Below, piece by piece: positions 1 through 9,551 of a stretch of 64,000 nt of DNA. How positions within the stretch are numbered: position 1 is the first letter of the stretch; each line of letters begins with the position of its first letter. The position numbers were made by a program, and so were the translations under genes. The DNA is taken from NCBI RefSeq assembly GCF_030272615.1, contig NC_081413.1, positions 450,348,538 through 450,412,537 on the forward strand, written 5' to 3'. The notes beneath the pieces were generated by a model. It was given only the letters and a program-made list of their open reading frames with translations. It searched no databases and was not told the DNA's origin. Origin of the DNA: Cryptomeria japonica (taxonomy: Eukaryota; Streptophyta; Pinopsida; Cupressales; Cupressaceae).

Positions 1-68
1 AGAATTCTACGGTAACCGAAGAATAGGGAAGAGGAATAGAGAGTCAAAAGACTCCTAGGTATGTAAGA

Positions 69-1704
69 TTGAATCATTCTGAAGATCAAATCATTGGGGA
101 TAAGAGCAATGAAGTGATGATAAGAAGAAGACTAGCAACTAATGAGGTATGTTTAATTTCACAAGTTGAACCAGTATCAGTAATTGAGGCATGTAAAGAT
201 GAATTTTGGTTAAGAGCTATGGAAGAAGAATTAGATCAGATTGAGAAAAATAACACATGGACTTTGGTTCCCTGGCCTAAAAATAAAAAATGTTATTGAA
301 ACTAAATGGGTTTTTAGGAATAAATTGAATGAGGATGGTCAAGTTATAAGGAATAAGGCTAGATTAGTTTGTAAAGGATATTCTCAGAAGGAAGGAATTG
401 ATTATGGAGGAACTTTTGCACCGATAGCTAGGATTAAAGCTGTAAGATTATTTCTTTCCTATGTTGCTTATAAAAACTACAAGGTTTATCAGATGGATGT
501 TAAATGTGCATTCTTGAATGAGGATCTTGATGAGGAAGTTTATATTGAGAAACCTGATGGTTTTTCACTATCAGATGATACTGATATGGTTTGTAGGTTA
601 AGGAAAGCTTTATATGGATTGAAACAAGCACCTGGAGCTTGGTATGCAAGGTTGGATAAATATATTTTGAAGCTTGGTTTTACTAAGGGCTTTGCTGACA
701 GTAATTTATATTATAAAATCATTGATGATGATATAGTGATTGTTGAAGTATTTGTTGATGACATTATTTTTGGAGGTGAAGATAAATTATGCATAGAATT
801 TTTTAAGAAGGTGAAGAAGGAATTTGAGATGTCTATGATTGGTGAGATGAAATTTTTCTTAGGTTTGCAAATTACTCAGACTGACAAAGGTATTTTTATC
901 TATCAAACTAAATATACTAAGGAAATGTTGAAGAAATTTGGTATGGGAGATTCTAAACTGTTAAGTACATCTATGGTTACAAGTGAGAAATTGACAAGGA
1001 AAGATGTTTCTGCATCGATAAATCCTACAAGATACAAATATATGATTGGAGGTCTACTTTATTTGAATCAGACTAGGCCTGACATTATGAATTTTGTTTG
1101 TATTATTTCAAGATTTCAGAGTGATCCTAGAGAAAATCATGAGATGGCGGTAAACAAGATTTTTGGATACTTGCAAGGTACATCAAAATATGGTTAATGG
1201 TATCCTAAGAATGATAACTTTACTTTATGTGCATATATAGATGTTGATTGGGTTGGAGATGTTGATGATCGGAAAAGTACTTCTGATGGAGCTTTCTTTC
1301 TTGGAAAGAAGTTGGTTTCATGGATCAACAAGAAATAGTCATGTACTTCTTTATCTACTGCTGAAACTGAGTATGTTGCTACTACTACTAATTGTACACA
1401 AGTTTTATGGATGAAGCAAATGTTGAAGGATATAAAGGTGGATTGTGATGCACCGGTAGTTATTCATTGTGATAACTCTGCTTCTATTGATATATCAAAG
1501 AATCCGATATTTCATTCCAAGGAAAAGCACATATCTATCAAGTATAACTTTTTGAAGGAGAAGGTGGAAACAAATGAAATTAAACTGGTTTATGTGAACA
1601 CTAACGAACAAATTATAGATATTTTCACTAAACCTTTATCCAAGGAATCATTTAAGTACCTAAGAGATAGATTGGGGGTTTCTTCCCCTCCGATAGAGAC
1701 TTGA
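69..1704 (+). pseudogene. R1 pol: reverse transcriptase and RNase H, broken
   Basis: This is the C-terminal half of a copia polyprotein that would copy element RNA into cDNA and degrade the template. Visible RT landmarks are [12 protein letters not shown], the Asp motif [26 protein letters not shown] and the catalytic VFVDDIIFG. RNase H follows with IDVDWVGD, LSTAETEYVA, HCDNSASIDI and the terminal DIFTKPLSKESF. The first 77 codons are in one frame (69-299) and the rest, from about 290 to 1704, in another, so there is a frameshift near 290. In-frame stops occur at 1195-1197 and 1336-1338; the second is one C-to-T change from a Gln codon. The product would not be functional as it stands. Identity as copia RT-RNase H is secure; the lineage is not assigned. 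Confidence 0.9.
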
Positions 1705-2062
1705 TTGATGTGGTTTGGAATCAATCTAGTATGCATTGTCAAAGATACTATTCATTTTGGCGCTGATGTGGGATGCTACTGCTCAGGGGGAGTAGTTAGC
1801 TTTGAGATTAAGAGGCTTATATGCTTGCTTTGATATTTTTTTCAATTTTCTGGCATTGTTGTCAAACTGGGAGAGATAGTGATGTGAAAAAAAAAATCAA
1901 AGCTTTTATAGAGATATTATTCAAAGAGGGAGATATATTGATATTCAGAGATATATGTAGGAGATTATTGGTTGTCTTCCACAGGGGGAGACTTGTTTGG
2001 GATTTCTTGGTACTTAGATTTTTTTCACATCTAGTGTTACCATCAATGCCAAAGGGGAAGAT
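1705..2062 (+). other. R1 3' untranslated region with polypurine tract
   Basis: No coding is seen here. Purine-rich runs occur at about 1785-1797 (CAGGGGGAGTAG), near 1870 (GGGAGAGATAG) and directly before the LTR at 2051-2062 (AAAGGGGAAGAT). The last is in the right place to be the plus-strand primer. The stretch from about 1835 to 2062 is similar to 19915-20106 in R6, including the phrase CATCAATGCCAAAGGGG. Confidence 0.7.
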
Positions 2063-3290
2063 TGTTGGCCATTTGGTGGAATTTATTATGTGTTGCATTG
2101 ATGTTTTTTCATCGATGTCAACACTAGTTGTTTGGATGCTTTACCGGCACCCTTCTGGCCCCGGTAGGTTGAGTAGTTTTTGGTTAACTTGGACCCGACA
2201 TGATCCGGTTGAATCCGATATAATATGGTGATGGAATTGACTTATTCATAATGCTTATACTCATATTTGGTAAGTTGATTTTTGTCTGGTGATTGGATGC
2301 TATCCTCCTTGCTATGAAGATTGGTTTCTGGTTCCGGTGAGGGTTTCACTGGCAAAGCTTTTGGTGGAGATCTTTGATGCATTGCATAATTGGTGTTGGT
2401 GTAGCTTCTGATGGAGTTTCAGGATGTTGTTGGTGATCATTTTCAAGACTTGTCATTTGGAGGTCATTGCTGAAGCGTGTGGACCTATACTTGGTTCCAG
2501 TTGATCTAGGTTATGGACCGACATTGATGTAACATGTGGATAGGACCTATTGTTGTATTTTCGGGATGTCAAATGTATTGGATATTATTATTTTTTTGTC
2601 GAAGGCCGAGATGGTTTGTAATTATGTAATTGGTTTACTGTTTGGTGGATGACTTGATTGTTTATGGTCGAGGGTTTGTATAAAAAAGATGTAAGATCTC
2701 ATTGTAGATCATCAAGGTTATTGTAAGAGGTCATGGTCAAGGAATTTAGTGTGAGAATAATGTAATATCATTCAGGTAGAGGAGTTGGTCGATCATTGGA
2801 GATTGAATTGGGTTTGTTTAAGAGGATTTATTCCTCCGGTATTGAGATTAACTAGAATTGTACTCAGGCAAGGAGATGCTATCTTTTGGAGTTCAACACT
2901 TCTCCAGATTGTAGTATGGATTTATATGTAGTCAGTGAGACTCCTTTTGTGATGAGCAGTATGCTCTAGGTTGTTGTCCTTCCTACAAGTGTAGGCCCCT
3001 TTATTGTAAATTCACATACTTACTATAGAAGTATTATCTAACTGTGGGTAGGCTTCCCACCATGGTTTTTCCCTTTACCAGGTTTTCCATGTACAAATCT
3101 TAGTGTTGTGTGGATGGCTTTTATTATGTTATTATTGTTTATGCTTAATTGGATTAAGTACTATTCTGGTATGATTTTTTTGGGTTTCGGTATTGTTGTT
3201 TTAAATTTCTAATGCTTCCAGTAATCTGTGACAACTGATTCAACCCCCCCCCCCTCTTAGTTGTCTTCTAGTTATCTGAACTGTCTAACA
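2063..3290 (+). repeat. R1 3' LTR (1,228 bp)
   Basis: The LTR starts TGTTGGCC after the polypurine tract and ends CTGTCTAACA, with TG...CA ends. A TATA-like TATAAAAA lies at about 2679-2686. The block around 2930-3120 (TTTTGTGATGAGCAG, GCTCTAGG, GGTTTTTCC) aligns with the same position in the R6 LTRs. Near the 3' end a hairpin with a C-only loop precedes the terminus. The 5' LTR is not in the window, so both boundaries rest on motif position and on where R2 resumes. Confidence 0.7.
3230..3265 (+). other. C-loop hairpin at the end of the R1 LTR
   Basis: GACAACTGA (3230-3238) pairs with TTAGTTGTC (3257-3265) around a loop dominated by C. All nine positions pair, one as G-T wobble. The same structure with different stem bases lies at the ends of the R6 LTRs (15025-15059, 42838-42866) and of the R4 solo LTR (4530-4562, minus strand). 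Confidence 0.65.
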
Positions 3291-4465
3291 TCTACATCCT
3301 ATAGAGAAGTTATTTAAGTAGATGTTTTTTATTCTTGGCAACAAGACATGATAGAGGAGATGATGACATTAGAATCATGTATGGGATCGTGTTCATTTGA
3401 CCAAAGAAATGCATTAGTTGTAAATGAGTCTATAAAAATAAATTTGGAGTAGACAATTCATTGGAAAGTACAAAGATAGAATGGTAACTAAGGGCTATTC
3501 CCAAAGAGAGGGAGTTGATTTTATCTCCTATTGCTAAATTGTCTTTTATTAGATTACTTTGGAGTAGATAGTTCATTGGAAAGTACAAAGATAGAATGGT
3601 AACTAAGGGCTATTCCCAGAGAGAGGGAGTTCATTTTATCTCCTATTCCTAAATTGTCTTCTATTAGATTACTTTTATCTACCGCTACAACTAATAATTT
3701 TGAGATTGAGCAAATGGATGTTAAAACTACTTTTTTGCATGAAGACTTGAAGAGGAAATTTGTATGCAATAACCTAAAGGATTTAAGGTAAAAATAAAGG
3801 AACACCTAGTTTGCAAGTTAAAATGGTTACTTTATGGTTTAAAACAATATCCTCAAATGTGGTATCAAAACTTTGATTCATTTGTTGTGAAATTGGGTTT
3901 TGTTAGAAGTGAATAAGATCACCTTGTATACATTAAATGTATTAATGATCATATTCTAATCATTGTCTTGTATGTGGATGATATGCTACTTATCAACAAT
4001 TTTAAGGCAATGGTTAGTCAGCTAAAAGATCAAATTTTCAATGGCATTTGATACATATGAAATATTTGGGAGTTGGATAGTTTGTACTTGGCACATCCAA
4101 ATTAAAAGAGATTGGGTAACCAAAAAGTATTTGGTTATCGCAAAGTAAGTATGTTGGCACTATATTGAATAGATTTAAGATGCAGGATTGTAAACCAGTA
4201 AGAACTCCTTTATATTAGGTTGACACTAAGATTTCATTAGATGTGCATCTTAAGGATGATAATGATTTAGAGGATATGCATAGTATGCCTTATGATGGCA
4301 TTGTAGGAAGTTTAATGTATGTATTGGTTTTCACTATTCTAGATATTGCAAAAGTCATGGGAGTTTTAAAAAGTTTATGACTAAACTTGGTACAAAGAGC
4401 AGTGGAATCATGTTAAAACGGTGTTTAGATATTTAAAAGAAAAATTTAATTATTGTTTATAATAT
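3291..4465 (+). pseudogene. R2 copia pol, left part (RT), interrupted by R3
   Basis: This is an old copia reverse transcriptase with many stops and frameshifts. Recognisable pieces are TKGYSQREGVDFI near 3600, EQMDVKTTFLHEDL near 3707-3750, the decayed LYGLKQYPQMWYQ near 3830-3870, the catalytic LYVDDMLL near 3968-3990, and VFRYLKEKFNY near 4420-4455. The reading stops at 4465, where the R3 LTR begins, and resumes at 44285 with the expected start of RNase H. No product is possible. Its N-terminal part is cut by R1 at 3290. Confidence 0.85.
3444..3673 (+). repeat. 115-bp tandem duplication in the R2 pol fragment
   Basis: The unit 3444-3558 is followed directly by 3559-3673 with a few mismatches; both begin TTGGAGTAGA and end AGATTAC. 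It duplicates a segment of RT coding sequence, so it arose after R2 became inactive or by inactivating it. Confidence 0.9.
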
Positions 4466-4515
4466 TGTAGACACTTAAATTTAGCTAATAAATTTAGACA
4501 AATTTATTTTCTTTA

Positions 4516-5513
4516 TGTTTGAATCCAAGAACATTGAGAGGGGGGCGAGGTGAATCAGTGTTCTATTGATAAATGTTATTCTGAACTTATTCCTTATGAA
4601 CCAGTTAACAGGAAATAAAATGAAAGTGCATAAACCAAATAACACATAAAGAAGCACAACCATAATACTAGTATTTATACATGGAAAACCCTATAACGGG
4701 AAAAATAATGGTGGGGGTGATAACGATAATATCTATATACTTGATCAAGGTATACAAATATTACATACAGGGGATTGCACATGCAATCATGCTCACCACC
4801 TAGAGCTCGCTACTCAAACAGAAGTCTCACTAACTTTCACAACATTACATAATGATTACAAACAAGAATAAACTTATAGATTGCATCTGACCATGCTAGA
4901 TAAGTTTTGGTTAATGCTCTGTGAACCCTCTGTGAATCAATTTACTAATACTCTGTTCAGCCTTGTTCTGCTACCGGTTGGAACTATGCATGTGAAATTG
5001 TGCACAAAAGCTTTCACTCACTGACCAAATCGCATACCACCAATCTCTAACTGATTCTCATCCAAAGTCGCATATCTATCAGCCTTAAATCCATCGCTAA
5101 AAGATCTCCTTTAGCACCCTTTAACTTTTCACCATGTCGACCTCAATGAGAAAAATTAACCTGTCGGCTACTGGATCACAAGGTATATCATGCATAATCT
5201 TGATGACCATGTCGACCTTCACACACTACCAAAAATTCCTTGAAATACATTATTAGGGTCACAAGATATCTTAGATGGGTCCTATGCTTAACCGGGTTCC
5301 AAATACACATTACCAGGACCAAGACTAACTGGTTATTAAGGATAAAGAAAAGTGTATATACTGGTGGTGTGTAGTGTATACCAGTTGACCCAATCAAAGC
5401 AAAATGATAAGACAATGAATCCCAATGAGAAATATCAACACCTGAAGATGAGTTGCCATCAATGACAACCCTAAATGCATTTAGCCTTACCGGAAGAGTG
5501 TCAATTGACAACA
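4516..5513 (-). repeat. R4: solo copia LTR (998 bp)
   Basis: On the minus strand it begins TGTTGTCAATTGACAC and ends GGATTCAAACA, the terminus type of the R6 copia LTRs, including the C-loop hairpin (4530-4537 with 4555-4562). It is flanked by cttta on both sides (4511-4515 and 5514-5518). The R3 3' LTR has the same flanking sequence with a single cttta at 43383-43387 and no insert. With no internal region or second LTR, it is a solo LTR left by recombination between the two LTRs of a full element. Confidence 0.92.
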
Positions 5514-6168
5514 CTTTAGCCATTTAATTAATTAAATATCTTAATTAATTATCCCATTCATTGAATTAATTAATCTAATTAACTAATTCTCCTCTTCCAA
5601 TCCCTCTAAATTAATTAATTTCTAATTAATTAACCCCCCTTTCATCATATCCCATTAATTAATTTCTAATTACTTAATGATCTCTTTCCAATCCCCTTCA
5701 ATTAATTAATTAATTACCCTCTCCCTATTTAAATAATTGATTAATTATTTAAATTAGTCACATGTCTCCTACATTATAACCAACTACCCAACTCTATCCT
5801 TCTAACCTAATCCTATCCTAGTCATCCTCCAAATAGGTTCCTAACCAAACCCTATCCTATCCCTTCTAACCTCTTCCCGCATGTGTGCACATTCCTTTTT
5901 GTTTTCCAAATATTGGAAAATATCTAATTTGGGTGGTTACTCCCCAAATAGACATGTTTCCTTGAGGACACATGTCATCCCTCCCCAAGACATATGTTCC
6001 CCTTGGGGACACTTATCTTTTCCCTTTGAGCGAAGTGTGGAATTTTCTTCCACTTGACTCTCTTTGGCATGCCACTTGTCTTCCTTGAAGACAAGTGTTG
6101 CATTTTGGAATCCCCTCTCCTTCCTCTCATCTCCTATTAAATACCCCTCATTTTTAGAGAAAATGATC

Positions 6169-6539
6169 TATTACAAGTGTGGTTGTCATTGCATTAAAAG
6201 ATTGACCTGTTAATGCCCGATATAACCACTAGACTTATAGAATCCACAAGAGGTAGTAAAGCCATGTCACAAACCCATGCATTATGCTGCACAACACAAG
6301 GAGACCAAGGGCACACACCTTGCAACAATCCCCCAGTGCAAGCAAGGCATTTTAACCTATGACCAAGCTCTGATACCACTTCTTACAAGTTTCATTGCCA
6401 TTGCACCAAAAGATCGACCTATTAATGCTCGATACAACCACTAGACTTATAGAATCCACAAAAGATGGTTAAGCCATGTCACAAACCCAAGCGCTATGCT
6501 ATACAGCACAAAGAGACCAAGGGCACACACCTTGCAACA
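6169..6539 (-). mobile_element. R5: TRIM (terminal-repeat retrotransposon in miniature), 371 bp
   Basis: Two direct repeats of 159 bp (6169-6327 and 6381-6539) enclose 53 bp. On the minus strand each LTR begins TGTTGCAAGGTG and ends near CTTGTAA. After the first LTR comes TGGTATCAGAGC (6367-6378), the primer site matching initiator tRNA-Met. Just before the second LTR is the purine run CACTGGGGGAT (6328-6338). The flanks are tgatc on both sides (6164-6168 and 6540-6544). The R3 3' LTR lacks the insert at the matching place (about 43948). It has no coding capacity. Both LTRs and the primer site in 371 bp make it a very small TRIM; the two LTRs are similar but not identical. Confidence 0.9.
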
Positions 6540-6908
6540 TGATCCACTTTTTCATCAACATATCATTATAATGTCAAAATAATGATCCACTTTCATACAA
6601 TCATATTATTACTCTATCGAAATCATTACTCAGCTCACACTTCATCATTTTATCCATCATGCATTATCATTTTGCATCAACATCACGGAGCAATATGGAG
6701 CATGTGAAGACATCATCGATCACACATAAAAATGAGGAATAATTAAATCAAAGCAGGCATTTTGGTTTGCATTTACGTTATCATTTTTATTCTTGTTTTG
6801 ATTTAATCATTCTAATCTTAAGTTGTATGATGTTTTGTGTTTGCTTGATTAATTAGCTTTATTTTTACTCCTTTGTATTCGTACACACATTTTTCATCGC
6901 ACATTTTG

Positions 6909-6928
6909 TGGCACACCCAGTGAGACCC
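6909..6928 (+). other. R3 primer-binding site
   Basis: TGGCACACCCAGTGAGACC starts 5 bases after the LTR end. It closely matches the R9 site TGGCACGCCCGGTGGGAC, so both probably use the same tRNA primer. I do not assign which tRNA. Confidence 0.65.
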
Positions 6929-9551
6929 ACTTCACAAGTCATTTCTGACGTTTCTTATTGTTTGAGTGTGTTTTTTGATAGATTTTGAGCACTTGCATGC
7001 AAAAACGCAAGAATAAATGCAGATTTTTGCTTTGGTGGAAGTCCATTTTCTCGATTTCATCAATTTATGAAGCAGCAGGTTCACTTCCAAAAGTAGTGGG
7101 TTCGCTACCGGAAGTAGCGGGTTCGCATTCCCGCAACCATATGGAAGGTGAAATTTTAAAAATTTTCTCTCAGGTTTTTTCTCTACATGATTTTTTCATT
7201 TTCAACTAGTTAGCGGGTTCGCTCTGTGAAATGACAAGTTTGCTACCAGAAGCAGTGAGTTTGATATCCAAAATAGTGGGTTTGCATTCTTGCCACTATA
7301 TAGAAGGTAACAAAATATTATCGGGTTCTCCTATGTTTTCTATGCATTTGACTATGAAATAGCGGGTTTGTATTGTGTTTTAGTAGGATTGTGCAATTAT
7401 CATTTACACCAATTTTACAAAATGCTATTTTTCAACTAACCAGCTAACTTGCATGTTTATGAATGGTATTTTGCTAACATTGGTGCAAAAAATCAAGTGA
7501 TAATAAGACCCCTATTCTTTTAAACATTAACAATTTATTGCAGGACTGCCAAAGAGGGGTTTCGTTGAAACAATCTTTATTTCTTTTATTCGCATTTCAA
7601 TTTTGCATCTTGTGTCTTTTGTTAATTAGGTACACTTCAATTTAAGTAAAGAAAATCAACCCCATGTTTTCTGTGTTTGGCATGCTTGTGCACATGTATG
7701 GTGGACCAAGAGTTACACCCATTATCCTCTCCCCTCACCTTTGTGGACCTTGGGTGAAGAGAAAGGTGATTAATGATGCCCGCTTTTCTTTTGAGTAGAG
7801 AATCACCTCTTGGGGGCATCATCACCTTAAGGGAGTGTTTCAAAATAGAGGCACATTGGGGATAACATCTCTCCCTGAATGACCTCGAGTGGTGTTTTTT
7901 GATCTACTATACAAATATTTGGTCAAACAACTAAAGTGTTGAGTGAATTTGTCATATGTGGAGGCCTTTTTTGCACTGATAATCTCAACTATAGCCCTAT
8001 ATGGCTTGCTTCATGAAATCATTGTTGGAAAAGACCCATCGAAAAACTACTATGAACCAATATTGTAGTAGCCCCAATCCTTCTACTTGTTGGCTCAAGC
8101 ATTGTGATATGTGCATGCCAAAGACACCCCTCATTCACCCCCCAATTTGAGACAAAATTTCTCAAGATCTTAGGAACTTTAGAAATTCGAAGCTTGCCAT
8201 GCCCAAGAAGTATGTGTCGTGGAGTAGAGCCAGTGCTGCCAAGCTTCTATCTATCTAATTGGATGTGGTATTTCAGGCTAGGGGATTCAACAAGTATTGT
8301 CCTTTGGATATCTTAAGAAGTACATGATTGTTCATGCTTCTATCATTCGCGTTCTTGTTGTGTTTGTGTCACAATGATCTTTTGTCAAAATTAGTATTAG
8401 TCATCAAACACATCACATTTCACATAGTCTTAGTTGTTCTTGTCCTGCAACGTGTTCACTTCCTGGTATAGCGAGAATGCCTTTGTCTTGAGCTAGGTTG
8501 ATATACTTAGCATAGTCACTGTCATTTGAACTCTTGTGGGTTTGCGTTGAAAAATATGAGGTTTTGTCTTTACCCCGGTAGGTTCATTGTTAGTTTTGCA
8601 TGTAATCTTAGTCATTGATCCTTTAGAGGGTTTGTACCATGGTCCAGTGGGTTCACTGTCAGTCTTGACTACCATTTTAGCCATTGATCCTCTAGTGGGT
8701 TTGCACCTTGGTCCAGCAGCTTCATTGTTTGTCTCACTTGTCATTTCAGTCTTTGATGCCTTTTAGCGGGTTTGCACCCTGATCCAACATGTTCATTGTC
8801 CATCTCACCTATCATCTCATTCATTGGTCCTTTTAGTGGATTTGAACCCTAATCCAATGAGTTTGTACCCTAATCTAGTGGGTTCGCTATCATCCTCACC
8901 TGTCATCTTATTCTTTTGATACTATAGCAGGTTTAATCCTTATTGTGGCAGGTTTGCCTCTTCCTTTAGCGGGTTTGATCCTTATTGCTTAGTTAGGCTG
9001 CCAAAAAAATGTCTCGTGAGCTTTCTTCATAATCTAGCAGTCTGGACTTATTTCCAAGGTCTCAATTTGCACTTTCACTTTTATCTTCTAAGTTTTTGAG
9101 TCATTACCTTGGTTGTTATCATCTCAAATCTGACATCATCATTATCATCTACTAGGGTCTTGACTTGCATGGTCACTTTTGTCATCTTAGTTGCTAGTCA
9201 TAACCTTGGTTGTCATCATCTTAAATTTGGTGTTATTATTATCGTCTATCCAGTGCATGGTTTATCTCATTGTGTTCAATCCTCCTAGTCACTAATCAGA
9301 TCTTGGTCATCCTCTCAATTCTTGCATTGTCACCATTGTCCATCATCATCTCTCATCTCCTAATTTGCATCACCATTGCCTTCTTCATATGTCATTAGCT
9401 ATCCAAAATCGAACATCAAACTTCATCCTCTTTCCAACTTCATCTAAGTCGGTCTCCATTCTAGTTTGATCCTGTCATTAATCCTATTTTGAGCTTTTGG
9501 TTTGTTGTCCATTTTTCATCTTGCATCTCTTCAACTCATCAACTAATCGTC
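6929..9551 (+). other. R3 leader region, non-coding
   Basis: No credible reading frame is seen. Two clusters of an AGCGGGTTTG/AGCGGGTTCG motif lie at about 7085-7390 and 8540-8990. The stretch 7640-7830 (TTGGCATGCTTGTGCACA, then TATCCTCTCCC) is similar to 25770-25925 in the R8 leader, which supports common descent of these leaders. Confidence 0.6.
8551..8910 (+). repeat. Degenerate 70-bp tandem repeat in the R3 leader
   Basis: Units begin at 8621, 8691, 8761 and 8831, exactly 70 bp apart. Each starts with a variant of TTTAGCGGGTTTGCACC followed by GGTCCA...GGTTCATTGTC. Partial units extend on both sides. Confidence 0.75.

Larger units (their letters stand above)
1..3290 (+). mobile_element. 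R1: Ty1/copia element, 3' part (5' end outside window)
   Basis: The segment reads in copia order on the + strand: reverse transcriptase, RNase H, a 3' untranslated stretch with purine tracts, then a long terminal repeat beginning TGTTGGCC and ending CTGTCTAACA. The 5' LTR, gag, protease and integrase would lie before base 1. RNase H as the last pol domain separates copia from gypsy. The sequence right after the LTR, from 3291, is an older copia pol (R2), so R1 probably inserted into R2; the target-site duplication cannot be checked because the other end is missing. The 3' UTR and LTR resemble those of R6. Confidence 0.85.
4466..6903 (+). repeat. R3 5' LTR, carrying two nested insertions
   Basis: It begins TGTAGACACTTAAATTT and ends CATCGCACA. 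Removing R4 (998 bp plus TSD) and R5 (371 bp plus TSD) leaves about 1.06 kb, close to the 947-bp 3' LTR, with which it aligns over its length. It is rich in ATTAATTA runs (5519-5760). A TATA-like CTATTAAATA lies at about 6133-6142. Confidence 0.88.

Noticed and set aside
1821-2231. Plus-strand frame of 136 codons
   Set aside because: It crosses the R1 polypurine tract and the LTR boundary, so it cannot be a conserved gene.
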